Positions 43,037 through 52,247 of a stretch of DNA of 64,000 bases are shown here, one piece after another. The stretch is from Staphylococcus succinus. GTDB lineage: Bacteria; Bacillota; Bacilli; Staphylococcales; Staphylococcaceae. Position numbers and translations under genes: made by a program. The stretch spans positions 2,666,001 to 2,730,000 of the forward strand of contig NZ_CP118976.1 in the NCBI RefSeq assembly GCF_029024945.1. Reading direction: 5' to 3'. Positions within the stretch are counted from its first letter, which is position 1. Each line of letters opens with the position of its first letter. The notes below the pieces were generated by a model. The model was not told the origin of the DNA and did no database searches. It saw only the letters and a program-made list of their open reading frames with translations.

Positions 43037-43201
43037 TCAGTTTGCTTCATATTCCATACAACGTCTTTCGAGTAAAATACATTCATTGATTTACTTGTTT
43101 TCTTCCAAGGAGCTATAACTATCCCGCTTTTTCTTGTTTTTTACTTTAATCAAAATAGGATAAAAAAGTAATAAAAAAACTACTAATATTTTAGCTGACA
43201 T
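43037..43201 (-). CDS. 54-residue small membrane protein
   Basis: Good GGAGGTG site 7 nt before the ATG at 43201. One hydrophobic helix (ILVVFLLLFYPILI) then a basic tail (KVKTRKSGIVIAPWKKTSK). Lies 26 nt after the stop of the next small gene on the same strand, so it is likely cotranscribed. Too short for default gene calling; family unknown. Confidence 0.55.
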
Positions 43202-43227
43202 ATATAAACACCTCCGACTTTGTTTAG

Positions 43228-43419
43228 TTATTTTTTGTCCGTTTCATTATGCTTTTTAGGAGCGATAACATCTCTTACAATAAGTACTCCAAAAAACAAG
43301 ACTGAATAAATCACTGATCCAAGCACATTAATATCAATAATCCATATGAGTGATATATAACAAAAAGAGATGATTGCTAATAAAATATTAAAAACAAGTC
43401 TTAATTTCGCTCTATTCAT
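43228..43419 (-). CDS. Small two-helix membrane protein
   Basis: 63 residues, AAAGGTTG site. Two helices (about 8-27 and 31-50) and a lysine-rich C-terminus (APKKHNETDKK). 78 nt downstream of the ABC permease gene on the same strand; possibly part of the exporter transcription unit. Family not recognised. Confidence 0.6.
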   Translation of the reverse strand: MNRAKLRLVFNILLAIISFCYISLIWIIDINVLGSVIYSVLFFGVLIVRDVIAPKKHNETDKK

Positions 43420-43497
43420 ATGTTATCAACCTTTCTAAAAAACACTCTCTTAGTAGCATAAGAGAGCGTTTAGTTATACTAGATATTGTAATAAAAC

Positions 43498-44271
43498 TTA
43501 GACATTTTTCTTTTTGAAAACAAAGATCACTAAAGCTAAGAAGATAATAATATAAACGCTATTACCGATAAATAGCTCATGTAATTCTAGCTTAGTTAGT
43601 GCCTTAAATACTTCATTATCTGTAATTTGGGAACTCAAATTCAACATATTAATCGGTAACCATTTTAACCATTCCCATTGATCAATCAATGCGAACAAGA
43701 TGCCTGAAACGATAGAAATTGCAAAATAGAAAATAATACCTATCGCTATAGAAACACCTGGACTCTTGAATATACAAGAGATAAGCAGCGTTAAACTTAA
43801 TAATAACCACATGCCGACATAATTACTTAATGCAGTTAACAACATATCTTGTAAAAGTGAAAGATGATCACCCGATTGTTTTAAAATATTTACATCAGAG
43901 AAGAATGTTAAGTTAAGAATTAAACTAATCACAATACTAATCACAAATATGATGAGTGAATAAATAACTAATGAGATAATCTTACTTATAATAATGCTTG
44001 TTCTAGAATAGTTTCTGTATAATAAATTTTTAATCGTTCCATAATGGAATTCCATCGTTATAATCGTACTAGCCTGAATAATCATAAGGAAGAAAATCCA
44101 TGAAAATGCACTATAACCTTGTTTAAATAATGCTTTAGATCCCATGATATCAGGATATTTTTTACTTAATATCGCTAACCCAATCATTAAAATAAAAATA
44201 AGAATGGGAATAATAATAGACGATTTTTTCTTGAACATTTTGAATAATTCTTGTTTTATAAGTGTTGTCAT
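43498..44271 (-). CDS. ABC-2 type transporter permease
   Basis: 257 residues with six membrane helices. The arrangement (first helix, then MEFHYGTIKNLLYRNYSR, a conserved amphipathic region of BcrB/LanE-type permeases) suggests peptide-antibiotic immunity or export. Two nt separate it from the ATPase stop, so the two form one transporter. Confidence 0.82.
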   Translation of the reverse strand: MTTLIKQELFKMFKKKSSIIIPILIFILMIGLAILSKKYPDIMGSKALFKQGYSAFSWIFFLMIIQASTIITMEFHYGTIKNLLYRNYSRTSIIISKIISLVIYSLIIFVISIVISLILNLTFFSDVNILKQSGDHLSLLQDMLLTALSNYVGMWLLLSLTLLISCIFKSPGVSIAIGIIFYFAISIVSGILFALIDQWEWLKWLPINMLNLSSQITDNEVFKALTKLELHELFIGNSVYIIIFLALVIFVFKKKNV

Positions 44272-44273
44272 TA

Positions 44274-44966
44274 TTACGCTTCCTCCTTACCTTCAATAAT
44301 ATTAAGGAGTACATTCTCTAGGTCGCTTTCACCTGTTTGATGCAATTGCTCCATAGTTGTTTCTCTTACGATTTCGCCCTTATCAATAATGAGAAGTGAA
44401 TCTGTTACTTTGACAAGCTCACTTAGTATATGACTAGATATAAGGAAGGTAACGCCTTGTTCACGCAAGCTAATGATGGCTTCCCTCACATCTTTAACTG
44501 CTCTTGGATCTAGACCATTCATCGGTTCATCTAAAATGACGAGTTTAGGATGATTTAAGAAAGCGAGCGCTATGCCTAATTTTTGTTTCATACCTAAAGA
44601 ATAAGTTTTGGCCTTGCTATGTATAAAGTCTTCCATTTTTAATTGCTCAATAATAAGATCGATATGCTTATTATCTGCGTCTTCATCGATTAATTTCATG
44701 TTTTCATAACCAGTTAAAAAAGGATAAAGACCAGGCGCTTCAATTAATGCACCTATATCATTATGTGTTGTGCTAATATTTTTTTTGAAAGTACCCGATT
44801 GATAGTTAGAAAGTCCTAAAATAACTTTCATCAGCGTAGTTTTACCAGCACCATTGCCTCCAACTAAACCTATAATATGGCCTTCTTCAAGCGAAAACGT
44901 GATATCTTTCAAAACATGTTTCCGTTTAATTTTCTTATTAATATTTTCCATGGATAAAATTTCCAA
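44274..44966 (-). CDS. ABC transporter ATP-binding protein (BcrA-like)
   Basis: 230 residues from the TTG at 44966 (AGGAGG, 7 nt). Walker A GGNGAGKTT near residue 36, signature YSLGMKQKL near 132, Walker B VILDEPMNGLDP near 152, H-loop SSHILSE. BcrA/lantibiotic-immunity subfamily by length and sequence. No two-component system is adjacent, unlike most bacitracin systems. An inverted repeat lies upstream. Confidence 0.88.
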   Translation of the reverse strand: MEILSMENINKKIKRKHVLKDITFSLEEGHIIGLVGGNGAGKTTLMKVILGLSNYQSGTFKKNISTTHNDIGALIEAPGLYPFLTGYENMKLIDEDADNKHIDLIIEQLKMEDFIHSKAKTYSLGMKQKLGIALAFLNHPKLVILDEPMNGLDPRAVKDVREAIISLREQGVTFLISSHILSELVKVTDSLLIIDKGEIVRETTMEQLHQTGESDLENVLLNIIEGKEEA

Positions 44967-45024
44967 TTTGCATCCTCCTAATTTTCGACACAAAATTTAG
45001 TTTAACAAAATTATTATGTTATTG

Positions 45025-45052
45025 AAATACTATTGTGATAATAATAGTATTT
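45025..45052. promoter_or_regulatory. Inverted repeat between divergent genes
   Basis: AAATACTATT / AATAGTATTT around 8 nt, in the divergent region of the ABC transporter and the lipoprotein gene; a candidate operator. Confidence 0.5.
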
Positions 45053-45068
45053 TTTATGTTTTATTGTA

Positions 45069-45097
45069 TTGACAGGTAATACATGATTGAATATATA
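45069..45097 (+). promoter_or_regulatory. Sigma-A promoter of the lipoprotein gene
   Basis: TTGACA, 17 bp, TATATA. Confidence 0.7.
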
Positions 45098-45150
45098 ATT
45101 AATATGCTATATGCTCGATAAAAATTATATTGTGGTGAGGAGTTTGAACT

Positions 45151-45747
45151 ATGAAATTGATAAAATACACATCAGTTATTGCGTTAGCTTTATTATTAAC
45201 TGCCTGTAGTCATGGAGAATCTGAAAACAAAGGGTCAGACCAAAAAGCGAAAGCAACAGAAATTCCCAAAGAGGTGTTTTCTAGTCAAAAAAAGAATGAA
45301 AATATTAGTGTAAATGAAATGGACTCAAGCATTAAAAAGTATTTAAATACATTTGATGCACTAGATGATAATACTTCAAAAATTCGAAGTAACGCTGAAT
45401 TAAATGAAACAGATCAAATGAAATTAAATAAGCTGACAAAACTGACAAATAAGAATGATGGCAATTTCAAACAGTTTATAGAAAGCAATAAACTGCCGAA
45501 GGAATATAAAAAGGGAAGTTTAAAAGTAAGTACATATGTAACTTCTGCGAATGAATTCATAAATCAGTTGAACGATAAAGTGGATGAAACAATGGAAGAT
45601 TCTAATTCTGATAACAAAAAATTAAAAAATGTTAAAGCAATACATAAAATCAATGATAAATACAAAGCGCATGTGAACGGTAATAAACAGCAAGAAGTTG
45701 AACAATTTTTAGATAAGCATGAGATTAATACAACAGCATTTGAATAA
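45151..45747 (+). CDS. NDxxF-motif lipoprotein
   Basis: 198 residues. Lipoprotein signal with lipobox LTAC (Cys 19). The mature part is highly charged and helical with the motif NDGNF near residue 112, which defines a staphylococcal lipoprotein family of unknown function. Surface-anchored. GAGGAG site. The stop codon is inside the stem of the terminator. Confidence 0.78.
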   Translation: MKLIKYTSVIALALLLTACSHGESENKGSDQKAKATEIPKEVFSSQKKNENISVNEMDSSIKKYLNTFDALDDNTSKIRSNAELNETDQMKLNKLTKLTNKNDGNFKQFIESNKLPKEYKKGSLKVSTYVTSANEFINQLNDKVDETMEDSNSDNKKLKNVKAIHKINDKYKAHVNGNKQQEVEQFLDKHEINTTAFE

Positions 45748-45800
45748 ACTAGAAAAAGAGGCACAATGACTTATTGTGCCTCTTTTTCTAGTTTATTCAA
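45740..45800. terminator. Long perfect terminator hairpin overlapping the lipoprotein stop
   Basis: 28-bp perfect stem (45740-45767 with 45773-45800) and a 5-nt loop; includes the last two codons and stop of the lipoprotein gene. Bidirectional: the oxidoreductase converges from the right. Confidence 0.9.
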
Positions 45801-45825
45801 TTAAGTTGCTCTTTCCATGAAGGGA

Positions 45826-46551
45826 TTACTTTTCATTATAAATTTTTCTGTTCAAATTCACTGTGTCTTCATGAGTGAAATCAGGGGAAAAGTTTTCTAT
45901 AATTTTATCTCTTAGTGTTGGAGCCTTTGCCTTGTTAGCTTTTTCCAATGCGAGAGCTAATTCCGCTTTCGTTAATTCTGTACAATACGCAGGCGTGCCT
46001 GGTTGGTGTTTCCATGAATCTGTTAATTCCCCATTGTCTACTACATCAAAGCCTATTTCATTTATTAAAGTAGCTACTTTTTCTTTTGCTGAACTATGAT
46101 TTCCTGAGATAGCCATTGCAATACGATTTTTAGATTCTTGAGAAGCACCTTTATTTTCTAACGTATATGCGAGTAAATTGTTAAATGCTTTAACTACTTC
46201 TCGACCTATTTGCTGTGATACCCAGACGCTTTCAGGAGTTCCATGTTCAATAGCTTCGATTTGATTATCTCGAAATGGATAATAATTAGCAGTATCGACC
46301 ACAATAACATCTTTAGAAACAAGTGCTATGATGTTATTAATGTCTGGAATAATATTTGTAGGAATCGAAAGAATTAAAATGTCTATATCTGTTATCACGT
46401 TTTCTATATCTACAGCCTGTCCACTGAATGTTTTGTTATTTAAATGTTCTATGCTACGTACATCTGCAATTTTTACTGTATGTCCGTTATCAACAAATTT
46501 ATTAGATAGTGTTGATCCTATTGGACCAGCTCCGATAATACCGACTTTCAT
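45826..46551 (-). CDS. NADPH-dependent F420-reductase-like oxidoreductase
   Basis: 241 residues. Rossmann fold GIIGAGPIGSTLSNKF at the N-terminus, ADVR after strand 2, and the FNO-type features ILSIPTNIIP, DTANYYPFR, VKAFNNLLAYTL and AISGNHSSAKEKV. Staphylococcal relatives probably reduce other cofactors or substrates since F420 is not expected. RBS AAGGATGA. A truncated HxlR-type regulator lies upstream on the same strand. Confidence 0.8.
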   Translation of the reverse strand: MKVGIIGAGPIGSTLSNKFVDNGHTVKIADVRSIEHLNNKTFSGQAVDIENVITDIDILILSIPTNIIPDINNIIALVSKDVIVVDTANYYPFRDNQIEAIEHGTPESVWVSQQIGREVVKAFNNLLAYTLENKGASQESKNRIAMAISGNHSSAKEKVATLINEIGFDVVDNGELTDSWKHQPGTPAYCTELTKAELALALEKANKAKAPTLRDKIIENFSPDFTHEDTVNLNRKIYNEK

Positions 46552-46652
46552 ATTTATATCATCCTTATAATTTAGACTTAATTAGATTTGTGTACTGCTT
46601 TGTTGGTAATGATATACCCTATATATTTATTTTAAAAGTAGGCAATAAAAAT

Positions 46653-46682
46653 AGCACAAGTACTAAAATTAGTACTTATGCT
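46653..46682. terminator. Terminator after the HxlR remnant
   Basis: AGCACAAGTACT / AGTACTTATGCT with one mismatch and a 6-nt loop. Confidence 0.65.
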
Positions 46683-46723
46683 ACTTAACAATGTTCTACA
46701 ATTATTTATAGAAAGTATTAAAG

Positions 46724-46885
46724 CTATTCTTTATTACTTTTAGGTTGTTCACCGTGATATTTTCCGAAGGTTTCCATCATATCAATAATAGGTAAAAGGT
46801 CATTGCCTTTTTCTGTTAACCCATAAATAACTTTAGGTGGTACTTCTGGATATACTGTTCGACTGATGATACCATCATATTCAAC
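46724..46885 (-). pseudogene. HxlR family regulator, C-terminal fragment
   Basis: 54 codons reading VEYDGIISRTVYPEVPPKV then YGLTEKGNDLLPIIDMM and KYHGEQPKSN before a stop: the wing and last helix of an HxlR domain. The helix-turn-helix part is missing; the sequence upstream abruptly becomes unrelated. Probably once controlled the adjacent oxidoreductase. Confidence 0.75.
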
Positions 46886-46930
46886 CTATGCTCAATGTTA
46901 TAGCTGGAATTGGTGAACTATTGTGAACTT

Positions 46931-47704
46931 TTAAATGTATAAATCACTAATAGCGTATAGGACTACATTTCCAGATAATGTTACTTTACTATTTTCAAAT
47001 GGAGTATATAATTTACCTCCACGCGAAGAAGCTTGATATGCTATGATACTATCTTTATTTAACTTTTCTGCCCAGTAAGGAACAATATGGCAATGACCTG
47101 ATCCACATACAGGGTCTTCATCTACGTTTAATTTTGGAGCAAAAGTTCTTGAAACACAGTCTACATCAGAACCCTGTGCTGTTACTTGTAAAAGCAAACC
47201 GTCTAGTTCTTTTACTTTATCCATATCAGGATCCAAATCAATAACTTGTTGTTCACTTTCTAAAATACATAATAAATCTCTACCCAAATATACTTCTTTA
47301 GGCTTTATTCCTATAGCTTGAGTAAGCTTATTTTCAATTTCAACTGGTTTTAAATCATACGCTGGAAAAACCATTTCAAATAACCCATTCTTTTTAGTGA
47401 CGATTAAGTCACCACTAAGTGTTGAAAAAGTAACATTTTCTTTTGTTGTATCAATGTAATTTATTAAAACAAAAGCGGTTGCCAATGTGGCATGTCCGCA
47501 CAACTCAATTTCTCCACCAGGGGTAAACCAACGTAATTTTTTAAAACAATCTGCTTTAGAAATAAAAGCTGTTTCTGAAAGATTATTTTCTTTGGCAATA
47601 TTTAATAATAGCAAGTCATCTGGCCACTTTTCTAAAATACATACCGCCGCAGGATTGCCTTCAAAATTTTTGTCTGCAAATGTATCCACAATATACTGTT
47701 TCAT
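46931..47704 (-). CDS. PhzF family isomerase
   Basis: 257 residues from the ATG at 47704 (GGGGAAA site). PhzF fold: YIVDTFADKNFEGNPAAVCIL, ENNLSETAFIS (with the catalytic Glu region), LRWFTPGGEIELCGHATLA and EDPVCGSGHCHIVPYW. Members are diaminopimelate-epimerase-like proteins acting on unknown metabolites in staphylococci. A C-terminal fragment of a homologue lies at 63152. Confidence 0.88.
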   Translation of the reverse strand: MKQYIVDTFADKNFEGNPAAVCILEKWPDDLLLLNIAKENNLSETAFISKADCFKKLRWFTPGGEIELCGHATLATAFVLINYIDTTKENVTFSTLSGDLIVTKKNGLFEMVFPAYDLKPVEIENKLTQAIGIKPKEVYLGRDLLCILESEQQVIDLDPDMDKVKELDGLLLQVTAQGSDVDCVSRTFAPKLNVDEDPVCGSGHCHIVPYWAEKLNKDSIIAYQASSRGGKLYTPFENSKVTLSGNVVLYAISDLYI

Positions 47705-48019
47705 TTTCCCCAATCCTAAAATTTGTTATATTAATTCTTAATATTTCTAATGCCCTTTTTAATGTTTCTATACACTTCGTATCTACTAAAGTCTACATGT
47801 TTCACAATTGATTCATTCGTAAACTTTAGGCTGTTATTTGAATATTTAAGTTCCTTTTTCTTATTTTTTAATAATGAAAATTTCTACCTTTCTCATTACT
47901 AGTCCTTCAGTCTTCAGACATTTTTTATACCCTTCACTTCATAAGTTGTCTAAAAGATATGGGCTTTCCTACAATTCTACAACTATCATTACGTCACTAA
48001 TTATCATCAAACATATTAA
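47705..48019 (+). other. Intergenic region, no gene recognised
   Basis: AT-rich, no supported ORF; an open frame across 47874-48152 includes a hairpin repeat and lacks a ribosome binding site. Confidence 0.35.
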
Positions 48020-48050
48020 AAGAGACTCCTCATTAAAAGAAGAGTCTCTT
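48020..48050 (+). repeat. Dispersed hairpin repeat, copy 5
   Basis: AAGAGACTC / GAGTCTCTT with imperfect top, followed by AATCTTTTCAG. Lies beyond the 3' end of the sugar-acid operon. Confidence 0.65.
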
Positions 48051-48156
48051 AATCTTTTCAGCATAAATTCAAACATTATTATCATATTCTATTCGTCAAA
48101 TATAATTCAAGCACGCAATATCTATCATCCCATCAAAAAGTTAAAAATATAAGTCA

Positions 48157-48783
48157 TTATATTTCGTTATGACTCATTAATTTCTTTATATACTTCTCTA
48201 GCTCACTTGCACCTGCTTCATCATAAATCTTAGTGATTTCACTTCCTATACCTACTGCGTAACTACCAGCTGCCAGCCATTCCTCGCTATTATTTATACC
48301 AATGCCACCTGTTGGGATAAACTCCAATTGAGGTAATGGACCTTTAAAATCTTGAATTGCCTTTGAATTAAATTGATTAGCAGGAAATAGTTTAATAATA
48401 TTGCATCCAAATCGACTTGCATGAATCATTTCGGTTACCGTCATACATCCTGGAATATAAGGTATATCATACGTATTAGCGAATTGGGCTGAGGCTTTAT
48501 CAAACCCTGGACTCACTATAAACCTTGCACCCGCTTCTATAGATGCTTGCGCCGATGCTTTATCTAAGACTGTCCCAGCGCCAATGATTGCATCTTGATA
48601 GTGATGAGATAATTCTTTAATAATCTCAGTGGCATTTGGCGTTGTTAAGGTGACCTCAATCGTCTTTAGTCCATTATCCAATAGTACGTGTGCAATATTA
48701 ATAAACTTTTGTTTATTATTTGTTCTAATAACAGCAATAAACCGATTGTCTTTCACTTCTGCTAATACATGTAACGATTTCAC
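48157..48783 (-). CDS. eda: 2-dehydro-3-deoxyphosphogluconate (KDPG) aldolase
   Basis: 208 residues, class I aldolase barrel: LKTIEVTLTTP (catalytic Glu), GAGTVLDKASAQASIEAGARF, SPGF, NIIKLFPAN (Schiff-base Lys) and FIPTGGI phosphate loop. Splits KDPG to pyruvate and glyceraldehyde-3-phosphate. GTG start with AAGGTGA. Last gene of the sugar-acid operon, with KDG kinase providing its substrate. Confidence 0.9.
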   Translation of the reverse strand: MKSLHVLAEVKDNRFIAVIRTNNKQKFINIAHVLLDNGLKTIEVTLTTPNATEIIKELSHHYQDAIIGAGTVLDKASAQASIEAGARFIVSPGFDKASAQFANTYDIPYIPGCMTVTEMIHASRFGCNIIKLFPANQFNSKAIQDFKGPLPQLEFIPTGGIGINNSEEWLAAGSYAVGIGSEITKIYDEAGASELEKYIKKLMSHNEI

Positions 48784-48827
48784 TTTAAATCACCTTCTTT
48801 TACTATATTCCACACTATTTAAATACT

Positions 48828-49370
48828 TCATTCTACATTTGTGTGCTGCGCATTGGCACTTTGATTTGACGTATTATCACGTTCGGCTAATTTTTGATTT
48901 AATACATCCAAGCTAATATGCACTGTTTGGTCAAATAACGAAGATAGCAATTGTGTCGACTCCACTCCCGTGTTCATTTTTGTGGCTCCGGGTACGATAA
49001 TCGATTTATCAGCAACTTGTGCCAATTTAGAGTTAGCATCACTTGTTAACGCAATAACATGGACCCCTAATTTCTTTACCTTTTCTGTTTGTGTTACTAT
49101 GCTTTCAGTGGTTCCTGACCCTGATATTGCAACCCAGACGTCATCTTTTTGAACTGAAGGGGTGATTGTCTCTCCAACTACATAACTTTGATAGCCAATG
49201 TGCATTAACCTCATTGCAAAACCTTTGCCTTGAAAGCCACTTCGTCCCGCTCCCACGACAAATATTCTTTTGTCTTTAGTTAAAACTGTTGCTACATCAT
49301 CAATTTCTTGTTCATCTACTAAGTGCATCACTTCTTGAATTTCATTTAAAATGATTTCTATTGTATTCAT
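48828..49370 (-). CDS. hxlB: 6-phospho-3-hexuloisomerase-like SIS protein
   Basis: 180 residues with one SIS domain: VVGAGRSGFQGKGFAMRLMHIG near residue 37 and ISGSGTTESIV near 85, the 6-phospho-3-hexuloisomerase subfamily, converting hexulose-6-phosphate to fructose-6-phosphate in the ribulose monophosphate pathway. Overlaps hxlA by 4 nt, implying coupled translation and a shared step. Confidence 0.82.
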   Translation of the reverse strand: MNTIEIILNEIQEVMHLVDEQEIDDVATVLTKDKRIFVVGAGRSGFQGKGFAMRLMHIGYQSYVVGETITPSVQKDDVWVAISGSGTTESIVTQTEKVKKLGVHVIALTSDANSKLAQVADKSIIVPGATKMNTGVESTQLLSSLFDQTVHISLDVLNQKLAERDNTSNQSANAQHTNVE

Positions 49371-49993
49371 ACTTTTAGTACCTCCATAAATTTTTTAGCG
49401 GTGTCTATAGGACTTTCAGAATTCGTAATTTTAGAACCTACAACAACAGTTTCAACGATACCTTGAGCTGCTAACGCTTGCGTTGCATTGTAATCTACAC
49501 CTCCAGCAATTGCCAGATGCTGTATATGTCCATATAATTGCTTAAAATCCATAATTTCACTAACTGCTTGATTACTTTGCTGTTTATCTACTGAACTGTG
49601 TAACAAGTATATTGCTTGTGGGAAATCAGTGATACTTGCTATATAAGTAGGATCTAAATTAAGCAAATCAATCATCATTGTGCTACCCTGTTGTTGTGTC
49701 ACTTCATAACATGCTAACAGCGTTTCATAACTTGCCGCACCCATAACCGTTACAATATCCGCGCCATATTTAAAAGCTTGATTAAATTCATATGTCCCTT
49801 CATCAATTGTTTTACTATCTACGAGTATTTGACTACCTGTTACAACTTCTTTAATTTTTTCTATAGCAACATTGCCATAATCTTTAATCAATGATGTACC
49901 AATTTCAATAATGTCAACATGTCCATTAAGCGCTCTCGCAAGCCCTACTGCTTCTTCTAATGCGATCCGATCTATTGCCACTTGTAATTTCAT
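49367..49993 (-). CDS. hxlA: 3-hexulose-6-phosphate synthase-like (HxlA/KGPDC family)
   Basis: 208 residues, orotidine-decarboxylase-superfamily barrel with DSKTID (DxKxxD active site) near residue 62 and IAGGVDYNA near 165. Pairing with hxlB supports hexulose-phosphate synthase; 3-keto-L-gulonate-6-phosphate decarboxylase is the alternative in this family. RBS AAGGAGC; 1 nt from the kinase stop. Confidence 0.78.
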   Translation of the reverse strand: MKLQVAIDRIALEEAVGLARALNGHVDIIEIGTSLIKDYGNVAIEKIKEVVTGSQILVDSKTIDEGTYEFNQAFKYGADIVTVMGAASYETLLACYEVTQQQGSTMMIDLLNLDPTYIASITDFPQAIYLLHSSVDKQQSNQAVSEIMDFKQLYGHIQHLAIAGGVDYNATQALAAQGIVETVVVGSKITNSESPIDTAKKFMEVLKV

Positions 49994-49994
49994 T

Positions 49995-50948
49995 TTAAAG
50001 CTCCTTCAATACAAGATCTAAACCTTTTTTAGTGGGGTAACCATCATTATCACCTGCTGATTGGACAGCAAGCGCACCTATGATGTTTCCTCTTTGTACT
50101 GCTTCTTCTATACTAATTTTTTCCAACAATCCTGTAATAATTCCTACTGCAAAGCCGTCCCCTGCGCCCACAGTATCAATAACTTGTTCTACCTTCTGTC
50201 CTGCTATTTTCTTACCACTTTTTGTGCCTTTTTCTTTTAAATACGCCCCATCTTTTCCTAGTTTCACAATAACTGTACTTGTTTTGTCACTTTGGTTTAA
50301 ATAAAAATCCGCAATGACTTCAGGGTCATCACTACCAATCAGTACCTTTCCTTCATTGATACCTGGCAAAATAATATCTGCATGCTTGGCTAAATCATTA
50401 ATAGTCTCACACATTTGCTTTTCAGAGTCCCACAATTGAGGGCGTAAATTAGGATCAAATGTTGATGTTATTTTATTTTGATCTAAAAGTTCAATCAGCA
50501 GTCTAAACGTAGATAATGCTTCTGATGAAATAGCTGGAAAGATACCAGATAAATGTACATGTTCTATATCTGTCCAATCGATGGTGTTTAATATTGCTTT
50601 ATCAAAATGTGCTGCAGCAGATCCTTTTCTAAAGTAATGTATATCTGGATCTCCCTTACTCACACGATTTTTTAATTGGTACGCTGTCCAATAATCATCT
50701 GTACTTTCAATGTAATTCGTTCCAATGTTATTTTTTTTTAATGATTTAGCAATAAATTTACCGAAAGGGTCATTGCCAAGTCGTGTAATATATTGCGTAC
50801 TATGTCCTAGACGTGATACGCCAACTGCAACGTTAACTTCTGCACCTGCCAAATATTTCGTGAATGTTGTAGCATCTTCTAAACTTTTATCCATATCATC
50901 TGCACCAAATAATGCGATGGGTTCACCAATTGTAATAAATTTGCTCAT
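49995..50948 (-). CDS. kdgK: 2-dehydro-3-deoxygluconokinase (PfkB family)
   Basis: 317 residues, ribokinase fold: GEPIALFGADD at the start, the GGxxxN-like GAEVNVAVGVSRLG near residue 37, VSKGDPDIHYFRKGSAA near 100 and the anion hole/catalytic DTVGAGDGFAVG near 262. Phosphorylates 2-keto-3-deoxygluconate to KDPG. RBS GAGGAGAG. Operon partner eda uses its product. Confidence 0.85.
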   Translation of the reverse strand: MSKFITIGEPIALFGADDMDKSLEDATTFTKYLAGAEVNVAVGVSRLGHSTQYITRLGNDPFGKFIAKSLKKNNIGTNYIESTDDYWTAYQLKNRVSKGDPDIHYFRKGSAAAHFDKAILNTIDWTDIEHVHLSGIFPAISSEALSTFRLLIELLDQNKITSTFDPNLRPQLWDSEKQMCETINDLAKHADIILPGINEGKVLIGSDDPEVIADFYLNQSDKTSTVIVKLGKDGAYLKEKGTKSGKKIAGQKVEQVIDTVGAGDGFAVGIITGLLEKISIEEAVQRGNIIGALAVQSAGDNDGYPTKKGLDLVLKEL

Positions 50949-50961
50949 GTGTCATCTCTCC

Positions 50962-52236
50962 TCATAATATAAAGTACGCTAAGAACAAGTTAATTGCCGT
51001 TGCTATCCATATCCAAGGTAAACCTGTAATTAGAAACGTTTTCGTATCTAATTCATTGTATTGAACCGCCCAAAGATTCCACGATTGTGTAATACAAGCT
51101 GAAATACCGACCATGGAAGGTACAACGAGTAATCCATATAAAAAATACTGATCAAATAAACCCGTACTAACAAAAATACTTGCAGTAGCAGCACCCGCGC
51201 CATACAAGAATAGCGGCCCTCTAAAATATGCTAATGGTGCTAGGAAAATCATAATTATTGTTAACAATAATGTATTATTGGGAATGATTGATTTAAATAC
51301 ATCATTGAAATCTGCCATTGCATGAACCGCAGAGGCTTGGAACATATTTAACACAAATAGCATAATAATTAATCCTGCAATATCACTAATTGCGTTATAT
51401 GCTGTATTGTTAATCATTTTAATTAAACCTGTATAAGTGCGCATGTTACCTGTAACTAACAAGGCAATTAATATTGAAATAAACAACGCGGGAATTGCGT
51501 CCCAACCTAAAGTAATATTTAAAGCTACTGGTAATATCGGAAGTAAGTATGTCCATGGTGACACTTCTTTCACTTCAGAGGATTCGTCTTCTGAAATAAC
51601 TAACTTAGATTTACCATCTTGAATTTTCTTGCGATTAAATAAGATAAATATAATGGTAATAGCCATTTGTACAAGCATCGCTATAAAACCAAATTTTTGA
51701 TATCTCCATCCCCATTCTATTTTTGGAAAAAAGACTTGGAATTGCACAAACAAAACATTGTTTATATACATCGCTGCACCAATCGACAAAGTAAACACTA
51801 AAACCGCTATATGTTTAGGTACGCCAATTGAATACATGATTGGAAAAATAATAACACCAATAGCTATAGCTGAACCAACACCATAAGAACTCGAAAAAAT
51901 TAAAGCAAGTACACAGGATATAAGTATTGTCGCTACTACAGGATATCTATTACCAACTGTTTGTGTACGTCTACTAATACTCCCAGCTATACCTGTATCA
52001 ACTAATACACGTCCAAACCATGACCCAAATATAATATTCACAATTGTACTCCCATATTTAAGAACAGGTTCTGTATATATTTCTTTTATAGCAACGTTTA
52101 ATGGCACAAGGCCGATAATTGTCCAAAATATAGCCATAACCAAAAATCCTAAGGTTAATTTCCCGCCACGCATAACAAAAATTACAAATAATACAAACGT
52201 TATTAATAATAATATGCCAGTGATTGCTGCACCCAT
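50962..52236 (-). CDS. Ion-transporter-superfamily permease (gluconate/citrate type)
   Basis: 424 residues, about twelve membrane helices, with a long central cytosolic loop (FNRKKIQDGKSKLVISEDES). The general layout is of the GntP/CitM ion-transporter superfamily that imports organic acids. Here it presumably brings in the sugar acid for this operon. AGGTGG site. The specific family is not certain. Confidence 0.72.
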   Translation of the reverse strand: MGAAITGILLLITFVLFVIFVMRGGKLTLGFLVMAIFWTIIGLVPLNVAIKEIYTEPVLKYGSTIVNIIFGSWFGRVLVDTGIAGSISRRTQTVGNRYPVVATILISCVLALIFSSSYGVGSAIAIGVIIFPIMYSIGVPKHIAVLVFTLSIGAAMYINNVLFVQFQVFFPKIEWGWRYQKFGFIAMLVQMAITIIFILFNRKKIQDGKSKLVISEDESSEVKEVSPWTYLLPILPVALNITLGWDAIPALFISILIALLVTGNMRTYTGLIKMINNTAYNAISDIAGLIIMLFVLNMFQASAVHAMADFNDVFKSIIPNNTLLLTIIMIFLAPLAYFRGPLFLYGAGAATASIFVSTGLFDQYFLYGLLVVPSMVGISACITQSWNLWAVQYNELDTKTFLITGLPWIWIATAINLFLAYFIL

Positions 52237-52247
52237 ATCCCCACCAC

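Noticed and set aside
47874..48152. 92-codon plus-strand ORF
   Set aside because: No ribosome binding site, contains a hairpin repeat, and composition is unlike a protein.
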